The notes below the pieces were generated by a model, which was not told the DNA's origin, did no database searches, and saw nothing but the letters and a program-made list of their open reading frames with translations. Positions 1-11,830 of a DNA stretch of 64,000 nt are shown one piece after another. Each line of letters opens with the position of its first letter. Position 1 is the stretch's first letter. Origin of the DNA: Muricea muricata (lineage: Eukaryota > Cnidaria > Anthozoa > Malacalcyonacea > Plexauridae); contig OY979720.1 in the NCBI GenBank assembly GCA_963855995.1, positions 16,822,430-16,886,429 on the forward strand, in the 5' to 3' direction. The position numbers and the translations under genes are program-made.

Positions 1-289
1 CATTTGCCAATTTTGGCAAAAGTATAATACATCAAAAAGACTCTCATTGGCAGCCATTTTGAAAAAATGCCAACTAGTAAATAATGCCTCATATTTACTG
101 GTCAGGCAACCAATCAAAATGCTTGAAAACCATTATTTACTACAGAAATTATACTAATTACCTTTATTTACCTCCAATTCTCCAACATCAAGTAAATGCC
201 ACAAAATTATAAATGGGCAATACGTCAATAAATAAACAACTAACTCAAAATTTCGAAAGTATTCATGATTCTGACTCTGTAAGTTTTAC
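1..289. repeat. CDKAL1 intron with dispersed repeat, family shared with 15630-15800
   Basis: Bases 1-165 match 15630-15800 in the same orientation with scattered differences. Shared blocks include 'ggcaaaagtataa', 'atgccaactagtaaataatg' and 'gaaattatactaatt'. No exon is visible in bases 1-289; this is intron after the exon at 290-373. Confidence 0.7.
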
Positions 290-3200
290 CTGATCATAAC
301 TCTTGTTGTGTGCCACATAATGAATACCATCGTGAGATTCCTCGGTGATCAACACATTCTGTTTTTCTCCCAACTGAAAGATTCAATGGTTCCATATTTA
401 GAAGACACAAATCTCAATCCTGACTGTAATCCTGACGATAATCGATACGACAAGCTTAATTCTTTCCCTGATCTTCTACGTACTAACATGAAAATGTTAT
501 TATCCAGGAAAATGTACTAACCTTATGATCATATGGTTGATACGTATTAAATAATTTTGTAATTCGTCGTGTACGGCCCTTCACCTGAAATATATATATA
601 CATATAATACCATCAACAACGAAGAAGGAAACGTAATATTCCTTGCAGAAGAACATAGAGACGATTTGGAGGAATAAATGTGTGGTGAAGTGGCTTAGAA
701 AACTCAAGTGTGAATCTACACAAAACCAAAGAAGCACTCATTGCCTAATCGATACATATGACCCGAACGAAGACCCTGCCATAAGATGCTACAGTAGAAG
801 AAGTGACTGGTTAACTTCCCGACAAATGTCTTCTTCACTCGAAACATCGAACTTGTGTTTTCATCGTTAAGCTAGTCAAAGATCCTACAGATTTGTGTGC
901 TTTTAATTGCACTGGCGAGATTAGTTAGTTGTTTGAATCGATACTAACCGATTCCTGTATCGTAAGGGATGACATTCACTGTTGATAAACATATGATCGA
1001 TATAAACATAAACAGTACTTCCACTTACAATAGCAGTGTCAATTCTTTTCATGCGAGCAGCAGGCGTGCCAGGCCGCGGATAAAATTGATTTATAAATAA
1101 ACTGGGAAATTTAAAAAGTTCCACGATATTCATGGTTTCTTCGAAGTCCTGAAACAGAATCTGTGATTAACATTTTCATCACATATATACATACATCCTC
1201 GAAACAGATCTCGTTAGCGAAGCCAGCCTGACAATTTGGTCATGCTATGCAAATTTAAATCATTATCATTATTCATTTCTTTAGAAATTGATTCCTTGTA
1301 CGGTCTATAAACACAGGAAAATTTGCATTTGCATGACCAAATGTCGGGCTGGCTTTGCCACTGCCCGTCCCCCGTCATGCAGTGTAGAATCCTGGCCACT
1401 ACAATCCTAAAAACGCACATATTACAGCAAGTTTGGAACAAGTTGTTAACAACTTGCAACATACTTGATGTGATTGTCAGACTTGTGACAAGGTTATCGT
1501 GACAGCCTGTTGCAACATTGATACAACAATGTTGTTACAGGCTTGTGTTTTCAACCTTGTTACAGTCTCACAATGCCATATGGTTGTTCCAATTTATCAA
1601 CAGCTTGTTCCAAACTTGTTCCAACAACTCTTACAAGCACGGTTTGTTACAACTTGTGAAGTTTAGGGTGTGTAATACAATCTCCATTCAATTTCGCTCC
1701 AGATGATATGCAAACTTTGCAACGATATGTGTAAGCTTATCAAATTTGCCGTTGAAGTTGGTCAAAAATCAACACAATGCAGGGAGGATGACAAGTTTAC
1801 CAGTAATGACTATGTTACCTGCACTAGTAGATAAAATTTTAAAAAAAATGTGAAGCGTCCAGTACCTCTTCAGTCTCTGTGGGAAAGCCACAAATGACAT
1901 CAGTGGCCACAGTAATATGAGGCACCCTATCAAGTACAAATACTGTTACACAGAGATAGATATGAAGGCGGTAGTAAAAGAAAGCCTATATGAAAGCCTT
2001 AGACGTTTTAAAAGCCCAGGGGTCGCTTGTAAGAAAGGTTAAGAGAGCTATATCCACCGGATAGTGACTTTTATTACACCTCCTAAACGCGTTCAGTGAC
2101 TGTTAAAACCCCATCTTAAAGTCAATTTTTATCTCTTGTGAGCTCAATATTCCTGGTGTCTTTGCCTTAACGCCATTCTGCAGCATCTAAAAAATCATTA
2201 TCAAGTAGACATAGCGCTGTCCAACTTTCGTACAAGCGTCCCCAGAAATATCTCACATGTTACTTCAAACTGGGCTTGTGCGCATAAAACTTCCACAATT
2301 CGATGGAAGGTTTCTTTATAAGTTAGCGGCAGTCATTGCTCGAATGGCGTCACACACGAAATCTGGTGAATTTTGGGAGGGGAGCCTCGCATATAATTCA
2401 ATCTGCCCTATAGTTCTACACAGCAAGAAACGACAATGGTTTGATACAAAAAATGCCACTGAAGCCTAATGTATAGGTCTTTGTGAAACTCATTAATAAT
2501 TCATAAAGAAAACACAAAAGAAATCATGAGCGTGAAGGAGTCTGTATACTCTGATACAGAATTCTGTTGATTTTCATAAACTTTAACTTTGATTTTCTCG
2601 TCTTATATAAGATGTATTTTAAAAATTACTTTGCAAACTGATCTATAAAATTGGAGAGTTTCACAAGCTATTTGCAAAATTCGCGTCTGTGTTGTATCAG
2701 ATATACAACTCTCGTTTTCGGCTCGAGTTTGTATATGCTGATACAACACGGCCGCTCATGTTGTAAATAGTACATAAAAAATATCTGCTGCATCAAGCCT
2801 GTGGCTAAAAATCTAGACAAACTTGCATGAAGCCTGCAAGCAATTTACCACAGACTTGTTATCACCAAGCCGGAGCAAGCGATGACTGCAAGGGCAAAGC
2901 AATGGAAATATGGGACACACGCAAATGGATACATGTTAGGTAAGTTCATATGAGAGAAATACTGTAATGCACGAAGGATAATTGTATACCTTTCTTTAAG
3001 ATATCGAACAACGTGTTTAAAGTCGTCTATACAGTATTCACGTTTCATATCTGCCAAAACACTGTCGGAGCCGCTCTGAACAGGGCAATGAAGAAATGAA
3101 TACATCTTGGGGCTATTCATTATCTTCGCCATCTCCTATGATATGAAAACAATGTTACTTGAGTTACTTCGCCACTTCAATCTGTCCACAATGACAAGTG

Positions 3201-6200
3201 GAAAGGCGTCGAGAGTACGCCACATGAAGAAATTAAAATCTTAACATAAATACTATTAGTAGAATCATACTAGCATACTAATGCAAATGCTGTAATTTGA
3301 TTGGCTACTCTACTCGCCATCTATTCCTCGATAGATACCAAGTAGCAAAACAACAATTTTCCTGGCGTGTTTTTTTTTTCAATTCGAAGACAGTATGTAG
3401 TATTATTTTTAACAAAATGGCTTACGAATCAATTTTTTATCTCAGATTCTACTGAAACAATTACATTACTCGCTCTCAATTTCTATGCGTTGATAGTTGA
3501 TTCGCCCTCATCAACTATCACCGCATAGAAATCTAGAGCTCGTAATCCAATTGTTAAATAGCTAACGAAATGTCTTATGCTGTTTTTGCAATTTTTTTTT
3601 AAAAAACGCTTGGTTTCTTGCTATTTTTTGTCATTACAATGTGAGGCCAATAAACATTCCATGTATTCTAACAAGTAAAGTGGAATAACATACCTCCAGG
3701 TGTTCGAGAATATACGGAGGGTTAGTCATGCCTAGTCGTAACATTGCTCCCTCTGGGATCACATCAATAAGTTGCCAAAGTAATTCGGGTAATGACGAAC
3801 CAATGTCCCTGCCATACGCTCCCGTATCTTCACTGGTTAACCAAATCTCAACCACGCCCTCTGAAAGGAGTCAATTCTTTATACTATAAAACTTATTCAT
3901 TCCAGAAATCTTACAAGAAAACTTATGTAAAAGACGTTAACGGTTTAAAGTATTTTTAAAATTCGACTTATCCGCCATTTGAGCTAAACGCCCAGAAGTC
4001 AGAACAAGTTACAGTACATAATTGTTAATAAATAATTACTAAAAATTGTTAGTAATAGTACCAGTATTACTGCAGTAAAACTGCTTAATGTATGGTTTAG
4101 GCAGTGTCGTGAAAGATCCTGGGTTTTAACTGGATACTGTTAAGATACATGTATTTCTGCATCTCCTACCATCCGTTACAACTAGCGCACAAAAATATTA
4201 TTATACGCACAGGCCTGGCACTGTCGCACATATAAATTTATCCTGACAGAAAAGAACTTGCATGCACTGAGAACAATTGGCTTACACAGTGTACCTTGGA
4301 AGGCTTGCTTCGCTCGAGCAACAATCTCATCTGGTGGATAGCTTCCCAATTCACCTCTGGCATGTTTTGTTTTACAATATGTGCATTGATTCAAACATCT
4401 ATACGTGAAAAAAAGCATTTTTTTTCATATTAAGAAGATGGACGTTAGGTAATAAATGACAGGTAATTTATTTAAGTTTCTCAAACTCAATAAGTCATTG
4501 CCAAAACAATTGTTTATTTAACAGCTGAGCTAAGATACAAGACACATTTAAGTTTGTGTAAAAAACACAACTATTGCCTTGTTTCTCAATACACTTTTTG
4601 ACACTTTATAGGCCAGTAATAGCAACACTCATAATCATTGGCTAGCAGCCATGTCAATATAATTCATGTTCCTTGTGCTATTGGTAACCACTTTTCATTG
4701 ATAACCCAGCCGACCTTCTATGAACAAAACAAATATGCAAACTCACCCAGTACTTATAGCAATTATTTCGATGAGTGGATTTTTACGTATTTTTGGCAAG
4801 TCTAACTTTGCTCCACCAATCTTTCTTCCATTTTCTTTTTTCTGACCCAATATCCTAACAGTGTGACCTAGGATTAAGAATAGCTAATTCTGGTTACGAC
4901 AAAAAAATAGGTGTCCCTTGACATGTTGGCTACTGGTGCCTTTAAAATCCTCATTTCTCTAATTCTGACTGGAAAAGATGAGTTTTTGGATGCAAATGGA
5001 CCAATTGCATTATGCACAGAATTTTGAAAAAAGTTGAAGTGGGAAAATTCATTATCACAGCATTGAAGAGCATCCTAAAATTTGTAAAATTGCAAAGTTT
5101 GGTCGCGAAATGTTGTACTTTTGTATTACGCACTGAAAATTGATACCGTTTTCTCGATGTTGCTATCAATTTTCCATGCGTAATACAAAAATATACAAAA
5201 TTTGCAATCTTCCCAGGCTTACATTTTCCACATTTTGTAATGTTTTGCAACCAAACTTTGCAATTTTACTAATTTTAGGATGCTCTTCAATGCTGTGCTA
5301 ACAATTTTCCTATTTCAACTTTTTTCAAAATTTTGCCCATAATGCAATTGGTGACCCATTGACCAAATTTGTACCTTTTAAAGTCTCTTCCACTGCTTCT
5401 ACAATTCTATCAATTTGTTGCACCTGACAAAAGATGGATTAAGTAAAATATTGAGGGTGCACGTACTGAGATTACTGTCTTGTTGGCAGTGGTGGCACCA
5501 AGTGGGGGGCATCAATGCCCCCTCAAATATAAATAGCCCCTAAAAGGAAAAGTTCCTGTAGTGTTACATAGTAGAGATTAATGAGCTCCAGGATGCAATA
5601 CTGGAACAATTATCGATTGCTCTGTGAGTCATCAAAAAGTTGAAAACTAAAGCCACACCAGTAGTGTTTCAAGGCCAACATATTGTGACATATTATAGTG
5701 AACCAGTGGCAAATACATTATCTCAACATCAGTTTCACACTGTTAGCATTTCGTCAGGCATTTTACCGGTACTATATTCAAAATAGCAGGAATTTTGACC
5801 CCTGCACTAGCTGGTGGACATATTACATACCCCAATAATACTGAGACCACGTAATGATTCATGGCCTGGTTGACCTTGGCCAACACAACCAGCCAGAATC
5901 AAATGTTTATTGCTCTCCTTTGCCTTCTTGATGCTATTTCTAAAATTATCTTCTGAGGGGTTTTTGACAGTACAACTGTTCAGTAACCAAAGATCAGCCA
6001 GTTCAGGATTATCTGCAGAGATTTATTTAGCCAATTAGTATCTGATATACGTAATATCTCTCACAAATTTATATATGTTATTATACTTGTTGGTTAACTC
6101 AGCTAGAGAACTTTTCCAAGTAAGATAAAAGGTAGGGGAAAGGTAGAGTACGTTTTGTGATCCTGAGATTGTTGATGTTATCCAAGGTAAAGCAAAAAAC

Positions 6201-7183
6201 ATATGGTGTGCATTCACAGAGACATAGCCAGGGGAGCCCAAAGACCATGGCTCTGCCATTTAAGTTGTTACTTTAACATCGGTACTATAGTTAACATGAT
6301 AAATACCTATACTGTCACATACAGTACATTACAGAGTATAGGTGTGTTGGAATGAAATTGAAATGTGGGGTTGGTGGGGTTGAGTGGGGGGGGGGGGGCT
6401 GTGAGCTGTGAGTACAGTTGATAACACAGATATGGCAACCATATCTAGAGCCCATTTTGAATTCCTTGACTATACAGAAAAGGGAATAAACAGAGAGGCC
6501 ACTCCAGTCAGAACCTGAAAAGCTTGTGCCTCTCTGCATGTTGCCATATTTATTTTTATGCAGATTCTAGCCAGTCAATCCAGACTGCATTCCATGCACT
6601 CAACGCCGAAGATCTTCAAAGCAAATCACAATGGTAAATACTGTATAGTAAATATTGGCGTATCTTCAGCGTGGAGCTTACATGGAATGCACCCTGGCAG
6701 TCAATTGTTGAAAATGTTGAACTGGCTATTCCTATTCCGCACATATCTACTGGCCACTATACTTCATACTAATAGGAGGACATGTTGCACTACTGAGTGG
6801 CCCTTCCAGACACCAACTATTCTGTGAGATAACCTGACTAACTGTTCTGTAAGAAACTGCACTGACACTGACAATTAACATTGGTACGACATAGATTTAC
6901 TTAAAATACACCAACCAATTATTTTATAGCCATAAGCAGCCAGCTGACCAGCCATGTATTCACTATCACTATTATTGTGTGAGCAGCCCCAAGTCTTGAC
7001 ATAAATCTTCTGAGTTCCAGGTATAATGCTATCAGACACTGGCTTGTCATCCAATAATTTAGTGCGCTTTCCTTTTCTAGCTTTGGGTAAAACATCTTTC
7101 TTAATAGGGATTCTATCATTTGGCGTCAAGTCATCTTTACTTATAATGTCTTCAATATCATCTAGCCCTCCACCACAAGACAT
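290..7183 (-). CDS. CDKAL1: CDKAL1, threonylcarbamoyladenosine tRNA methylthiotransferase (5' 11 exons, 3' end outside window)
   Basis: A radical-SAM enzyme that converts t6A to ms2t6A at A37 of tRNA-Lys(UUU) in the cytosol/ER. Coding exons on the minus strand: 6916-7183, 5831-6012, 5375-5423, 4747-4867, 4295-4398, 3694-3860, 2990-3135, 1866-1926, 1029-1148, 522-584, 290-373. All junctions are GT-AG and keep the frame (455 codons so far). The UPF0004 domain shows its three iron-sulfur cysteines: C67 (WGCSHNNS), C103 (LNSCTVKNP) and C132 (LAGC). The radical-SAM CxxxCxxC is C208/C212/C215 (CLNQCTYC). Later blocks include [30 protein letters not shown] and [15 protein letters not shown]. The last exon seen ([15 protein letters not shown]) begins the TRAM domain; the rest of TRAM and the C-terminal membrane anchor lie beyond position 1. 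The start is the first ATG, and the following LDDIEDI matches the human N-terminus. Introns hold several MITEs. Confidence 0.95.
1211..1363. mobile_element. MITE, 'GCCAGCCC' inverted-repeat family, copy 1
   Basis: About 150 bp with imperfect terminal inverted repeats of roughly 40 bp. The outer end resembles CAGTGGCAAAGCCAGCCC and the inner part contains TTTGGTCATGC and GCAAATTT. The whole element is nearly identical to 24598-24749, including its internal section. No coding capacity. It lies in a CDKAL1 intron. Confidence 0.8.
1385..1690. repeat. Palindrome-rich 'CAACTTGTTACAAC' element
   Basis: Many short overlapping inverted motifs such as acaagttgttaacaacttg and caacattg/caatgttg. The style resembles 24040-24245 and 57781-57998. 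Non-coding, in a CDKAL1 intron. Exact termini are not clear. Confidence 0.5.
2019..2243. mobile_element. MITE, 'GGGGTCGGTTGTACGAAAG' family, short copy
   Basis: About 225 bp with terminal inverted repeats: the left end begins ggggtcgcttgtaagaaagg and the right end finishes aactttcgtacaagcgtcccc. The sub-terminal block 'ccggatagtga' is shared with copies at 22227-23146 and 55834-56065. No ORF. Confidence 0.8.
2560..2890. repeat. Intronic inverted repeats and 'TTGCATCAAG' repeat fragment
   Basis: Bases 2694-2748 form an imperfect hairpin with 'gttgtatcag' on one side and 'ctgatacaac' on the other. Bases 2775-2890 carry 'gcatcaagcctg' and 'gccggagcaagcgat', which recur in 53030-53230. Non-coding CDKAL1 intron. 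Confidence 0.45.
3255..3560. repeat. Dispersed repeat with 'CTCGCCATCTATTCCTCGATAG' core
   Basis: Contains 'gcaaatgctgtaatttgattgg', 'gctactc' and a hairpin (atagttgattcg/tcaactatcaccgcatagaaat). The same segments recur in inverted order and in several pieces at 50840-51560. It lies in a CDKAL1 intron between exons 3694-3860 and 2990-3135. Confidence 0.65.
4990..5365. mobile_element. Foldback MITE abutting a CDKAL1 splice donor
   Basis: Arms of about 110 bp: 'ccaattgcattatgcacag', 'aaaaaagttgaa' and 'gcattgaagagcatcctaaa' on the left are mirrored by 'gggatgctcttcaatgctgtg'-like sequence and 'cataatgcaattgg' on the right. The centre has a second hairpin (gtattacgca/tgcgtaatac). The right arm ends within about 10 bp of the exon 5375-5423 donor. 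A related, more diverged copy is at 59190-59720. Confidence 0.75.
6540..6830. mobile_element. MITE, 'ATGCAGATTCTAGCCAGTCAAT' family
   Basis: Inverted arms: 'ctgcattccatgcactcaacgc' faces 'gcgtggagcttacatggaatgc', and 'gccagtcaat' recurs at the right as 'cagtcaattg' then 'gaactggct'. Similar ends are at 63508-63600. It lies in the first CDKAL1 intron, 85 bp below the first exon. No coding potential. Confidence 0.5.
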
Positions 7184-8021
7184 TCTGTCCTTGAAAACTA
7201 CAAATTTCTATTTTTTATAAATCCAGAGTATCAATGTTACTGTTTTGTTTCAAATCATTTCATCATGCTTCACCCGATTCGCATGTTTTGCCACTGATCT
7301 GTAACTGCATGGAGTAATCATATTATACCATTCATGAATAATAAAAACAAAAGGCATTGTTAGAAATTCGGCCTAATTATTGATCAATGCTATTGTTTTA
7401 GAGCCAGGCCATTCAAATTCTAACAATAGTTAAATTCAATAGTTAAATTCAAACAATACATATGAGTTGTCTTGTCTCTATTGTCTCTATTGTCTAATAA
7501 CTATTGTTTAAAATGCATCCGGGTAATCAAACCAATCAGCTATCGATGTTATTAGAAGCAGCCAATCATGTACCACGATGTTATATGAAGCAGCCAATCA
7601 TGTACCGCGAAAGAGTACGGAATGCAAATACGTGGCGGATTCAAATTTTGAGCTTAAGCCGAGAGCCAGACGTTCAGAACGCACTCGCCAACAGCATCCC
7701 TTAGAAGGAAGAAGTAAGAAACTTTTTAGCCAGAAGGGCTGATGCATCCCTCGACAAGAAGCATATCAGGTATCTATGAGTTAGTTTGTGCTTCTATAGC
7801 TGTTTGAATTATAAATGTTGAACGTGGCATGCTCTCGGTTGTTTCAAGAACAAGTAGGATTGTACAAATATGAATTCGGAATTTCCGCACCTTAAGATTT
7901 TAAATCGCTTTGTTCGAACACTTCCTTTGGTCACGTTCGACGTGATTTTACTTACATTTACGTTCTAAAACGTGCATGATTTGATGTCAATGACTTACGT
8001 TCGCTTTACCTTTTGTTTTAG
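7184..8021. promoter_or_regulatory. CDKAL1 upstream region, probable bidirectional promoter with three CCAAT boxes
   Basis: Lies between the CDKAL1 ATG (minus strand) and the candidate small plus-strand gene. CCAAT occurs at about 7532, 7562 and 7593. The latter two sit in a short tandem duplication of 'gaagcagccaatcatgtacc'. A GTAAG donor at 7714 could end a non-coding first exon of the plus-strand transcript. Bases 7340-7500 are AT-rich with short repeats of 'caatagttaaattc'. Transcription starts are inferred, not seen. Confidence 0.45.
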
Positions 8022-8053
8022 CTGAGAAAATCGAAGAAAGTTCGAACCAGAAG

Positions 8054-8327
8054 ATGGCCTCGTGCTTCGTCAAGTCGCAACCACGAGGTAAGCGTCGGGC
8101 CTAATTTCGAATTTTGTGATCTAACAAATGTTCAGTACAATTTAGGGCGATCGCCAGCCAAGTATTAAACTAGTTCTAGGTCTAATCATTAATAAGTTTA
8201 TTGTTATTTTTCTTTAGACTTCGCGAAAAAGAAAGGGGCCTTACAACAACAACCACAAGCTGTTCCCGTCACGATAGAACAGCTGAAGACAAAAATTGCA
8301 GAAAACGCGCCGAAGTGGACGGAATAA
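8054..8327 (+). CDS. Candidate small spliced gene, 47 aa, unknown function
   Basis: Two coding exons: 8054-8087 and 8218-8327. The first has a good GTAAGC donor and the second a TTTTTCTTTAG acceptor; joining preserves an open frame ending in TAA. The ATG-bearing exon has its own acceptor (ttttgttttag, exon from 8022), implying a 5' UTR intron. The peptide starts MASCFVKSQPRDFAKKKGA, is lysine- and glutamine-rich, and ends ENAPKWTE. There is no signal peptide or membrane segment. I do not recognise the family. It lies head-to-head with CDKAL1. It could instead be a spliced non-coding RNA; a second, shorter frame is also open across the junction. Confidence 0.4.
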
Positions 8328-8505
8328 GAAACGCCGAAAAGCCAAAAACGCCGAAGAACCATGTAGACAAGCAATGCAGCAAGCCTTCTGTCGGCGCCAA
8401 CTGTGGTCGGATGTGCATCAAGAAAATGCCATCTTGCTAGATTAACTATGTTGAGCCAAGTCGATCCAAGCCACGCCTGGCCAAGCCATGCTATATCACG
8501 TGTAA

Positions 8506-8688
<183 letters not shown>

Positions 8689-8769
8689 ACCAACCCAGCA
8701 AGTGAAGTCTTGTCAATCCAAGCCAGCCAAGCCATGTCAACCCAAGCCAAGCCAAGCCAGCTGAGCCTC

Positions 8770-9109
8770 CCCAACGTTCCAAAAGTACGACGAGAAATCC
8801 CAACGGTCGCCCCAATTAAAAACAAAAATTTGGCCTAAAATTTTCGAACCAAACATGGCATTTTCCTCTAAAAACTATATTTTTATTCAACATTTCGTCT
8901 CTAAATTTCTTTATTTCAAATATGTTTGCAAGAAAAGATTAAAAAATATTAAGATTAAAAATAATTGGTGGCGTCCAATGGGCTCCTGCGACAACGGCGA
9001 CGAAAGTGCTGCAGTCTTTAGTGAGTTTAACATAATGATTTTCGTATTACATATCATATTATTTCGGCTCGTCGAATCGTGGACCCCTCTCTGAATCTAC
9101 TTAGGTGCG
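8770..9109. other. Intergenic, nothing recognised
   Basis: AT-rich sequence after the microsatellite. No splice-compatible coding frame, RNA gene or clear repeat was seen. Confidence 0.4.
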
Positions 9110-9246
9110 TAAAGCCCGTTCTCCGTTAGACAAATTTGCTTGTCCAAAGCGAAAATCAATTTAGCAAGATGATTAGTTGCGAGAGAATGCTGCTTGCATT
9201 TTCGCTTTGTGCGAATTGGTTAGTTTAAGGGAAAACTGGCTTTAGC
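9110..9246. mobile_element. Short MITE-like inverted repeat
   Basis: The arms 'taaagcccgttctcc' and 'ggaaaactggcttta' are imperfect inverse complements. Inside them 'gtccaaagcgaaaat' faces 'attttcgctttgtgc'. About 137 bp, non-coding. Confidence 0.55.
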
Positions 9247-10177
9247 GTTAGGAGCGCTGCGGCACTAGTTTAGACAGGATCATCAGACCTAGGATGTTGT
9301 GCAAGTAAAGCTTTGCCAGGTTTATATAGTACGAACCTGTTTATCACAGTATGAAAACCGTGTCAAAAGTAATTCACCTAAGGTGGAAGGCACTTCATAA
9401 AAGCTGGCAACGTTTTCCTTGGGGTTAGGAGGGTACAAATGGTACCCATAGGTAGAGGGTACAAGTGGTATCCGTAAGAAGAGAGAAGCTGTGTAAAATA
9501 CAAGAAGAAGAGGGGGCCCTTTTAAATGAATCTTCCGTAGCAGGTAAAAGCATGCACATTGGTTAGCTGGGCTAGCTTCATGACGAAGTCCGCTACCAGT
9601 GTCTAGGTTTCTCTCTTGGTGTGGGACAACGCAGATGACCAACGAAAGATGTGTGAGTGGTTAACCCCTGTTTATGGTGGCTCACAGGTGCGACACGCAC
9701 TAGGTTAAGTTAAGCTAGGGGCATGAGGAGACGCCATATTCAGGGGTATTATGATGCGCGGCGGCTAGGACCCGCGGCGAACAGTGCATGTGTAGTTAGA
9801 GTATTGTAGATAGCTCAGTTGCGCGACACACCACATTTATTAGTTAAATGAAATGGCTTAACATAATGGCAAAGCAATATGGCGAAAAAAAAACTAAAAA
9901 AGAAAAAATGAAAATAAAACCATAAATAAGCCATTTCAATACGGCAAGTTGAATTAGAAGTACCCAGGTTGGAATATAGTTATTCTGTTTTCTGACAGAG
10001 GGCTTCAGATTCAAGTTGTTAAGACGTTTGCAGTTATCAAGACGCGAGCGCATTAACTGTAAACGTAAGAAATAATGTTTCGTCTCCCAACAGGAGACTG
10101 ACTTATTTCTTTACTGCATTTCCTTCAGTCTTGGTATTAAAATATAAACAGATTAAGCTACCTTGTGGAGTGTTTTA
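9247..10177. other. Intergenic, no supported feature
   Basis: Mixed-composition DNA with no recognisable gene. A minus-strand open frame of about 100 codons at 9322-9642 has no coding signature. A short palindrome 'gtctcccaacaggagac' lies near 10083. Confidence 0.35.
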
Positions 10178-10546
10178 ATGTCCTCCGTTGTTAACAAGCC
10201 AATCCAGTCAATTAAGTTCTGTATTGTTCTTCAACATGGCTGGCATCAAAGCACTCCATCGATCAAGCTCACGTATGGTACTCATAGGAACGTAGAATGT
10301 TTCCATGTTCCATTCGGCGTTGCTGTGACCAGCCTATTATACGTTAGCTCGGTCAAACTTCAAGAGAAGTATTTAAACGATATTATAGATAAGTCTGGTG
10401 GGCACTGCAAATGTTTGTATGCTCACAGCATGGAGGAGTTTCGCGTGGATAAAGTGTATGGTTCGAATGAAATCTTCGAGGAAATAAGCTTGGTTTTACC
10501 GATTAGTTTCCTTTTGAAGACTTCTAACAAACGTTTCGAAACATAG
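10178..10546 (+). CDS. Orphan single-exon ORF, 122 aa, unknown
   Basis: ATG-initiated frame MSSVVNKPIQSIKFCIVLQH... ending with TAG at 10544-10546. It has a mixed, protein-like composition with cysteines in GGHCKCLYAHSMEEF and no membrane segment or known motif. No splice partners were identified. It may be a lineage-specific gene, an exon remnant, or chance: one open frame of this size is not improbable in 18 kb of non-coding DNA. Confidence 0.2.
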   Translation: MSSVVNKPIQSIKFCIVLQHGWHQSTPSIKLTYGTHRNVECFHVPFGVAVTSLLYVSSVKLQEKYLNDIIDKSGGHCKCLYAHSMEEFRVDKVYGSNEIFEEISLVLPISFLLKTSNKRFET

Positions 10547-10799
10547 AATTTACCCATGTAACATTCTTACTGTGTTCACACAAACTTGATCGGTGTAAAT
10601 CAGACTTCCAAAACTAAACCCCAGCGCTATGTTTAGGTACTTTTAGTACCCAAACGGATGTGTGCTCTTAGGTTTTTCGTATTGCGCCCAGTACTGCGCT
10701 GCGCCCGATCAGGCGCGCCTGTTTGCGCTAATGTCGCAAGCATGGGATTAGGGTAGAGCAATTAGGGTTAGGGCTAGGAGCGAAAAGGAAGCGCGTAGA

Positions 10800-11040
10800 T
10801 ACCGCCACCTGCAATTAAGCGTGCACGGTGCGTTGCGTGAATTTGTTTCGTATTATGAAACGTGATGTTTATTGGCCAAAATTCATGTTGCTATGGGCGG
10901 CACCAATGTAACTAAGTCGTGAGTAACATTGGTACCGCCCATAGCAAAATAAAAGTTTTGGCCAGTAAACACCTAGTTTCATAATACAAAACGGACACGT
11001 AAAAAACGTACGGTGTACGCTCAATTGCAAATGGCAGTAT
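10800..11040. mobile_element. Foldback MITE with 'GCTATGGGCGG' centre
   Basis: Long imperfect palindrome: 'tattggccaaaattcatg', 'gctatgggcggcaccaatgt' and 'cgtattatgaaac' on the left are inverted on the right as 'acattggtaccgcccatagc', 'ttttggccagtaaaca' and 'gtttcataatac'. The arms are about 85 bp and the element has no coding frame. Confidence 0.75.
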
Positions 11041-11214
11041 ATGAAATGCAAATGCACACATCAAAAATGTGTCCAATTGTCTTCACGTCTACTAAATTGT
11101 GGAATATGTTTAGAAGTTGGACCATTTCTAAATTGATTTTGGTAATATTTTAATTTAAAATATTGATAAGACATCTCGACAAGCAATTCTCAGCCTAACA
11201 ATTTGTTAGTAAAA

Positions 11215-11660
11215 CGAGTTTTTTTGTCTTGCGCATTTTAAGCGCGCTGCAAATATGGAAAAATTTTTTGTCAACGTCTGTTTTTTTCTTACTAACTTTT
11301 GTTCTTGGTTTTTTGTTTTGCGCATTTTGAGCGCGCTGTAAATATTGAAAATTTTTTTTCAACGCATGTTTTTTTCTTACTAACTTTTGTTCTTGGTTTT
11401 GTGTTTTGCGTATGAGCGCGCTGCAAATATGGAAAATTTTTTTTCAACGCATGTTTTTTTCTTACTAACTTTTGTTCTTGGTTTTGTGTTTTGCGTATGA
11501 GCGCGCTGCAAATATGGAAAATTTTTTTTCAACGCCTGTTTTTTTCTTACTAACTTTTGTTCTTGCTTTTTTGTTTTGCGCATTTTAAGCACGCTGCAAA
11601 TATGGAAAAATTTTTTTTCGACGCCTGTTTTTTTCTTACTAACTTTTGTTCTTGTTTGAT
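11215..11660. repeat. Tandem repeat, about 87 bp x 5
   Basis: Five direct units, each with 'gcgcgctgcaaatatgg', a T-rich run, 'caacgcatg' and 'tttcttactaacttttgttc'. Units differ by small indels and substitutions. The minus-strand 70-aa open frame across it is a repeat artefact. Confidence 0.9.
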
Positions 11661-11744
11661 TTGTTCATGTGTCATTTTAAAATGCTGTAATTAGTTAGGA
11701 CATAAGACGTTTGGTTCTTGTCGTTGTTGTTGTTTTTATATTTT

Positions 11745-11830
11745 AGTTTCGGCTATATGTTCGGTTTCGGCTAAAAGTTCGGTTTCGGTTACATATTCGG
11801 TTTTGGCTACATATTCGGTTTCGGCTACAA
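11745..11830. repeat. 18-bp minisatellite TTCGGTTTCGGCTACATA
   Basis: About five units with substitutions (ctatatg, ctaaaag, ttacata). Directly downstream of the 87-bp tandem repeat. Confidence 0.9.

Noticed and set aside
10745..10782. Interstitial telomere repeat (TTAGGG)
   Set aside because: Only two or three imperfect units; too short to distinguish from chance.
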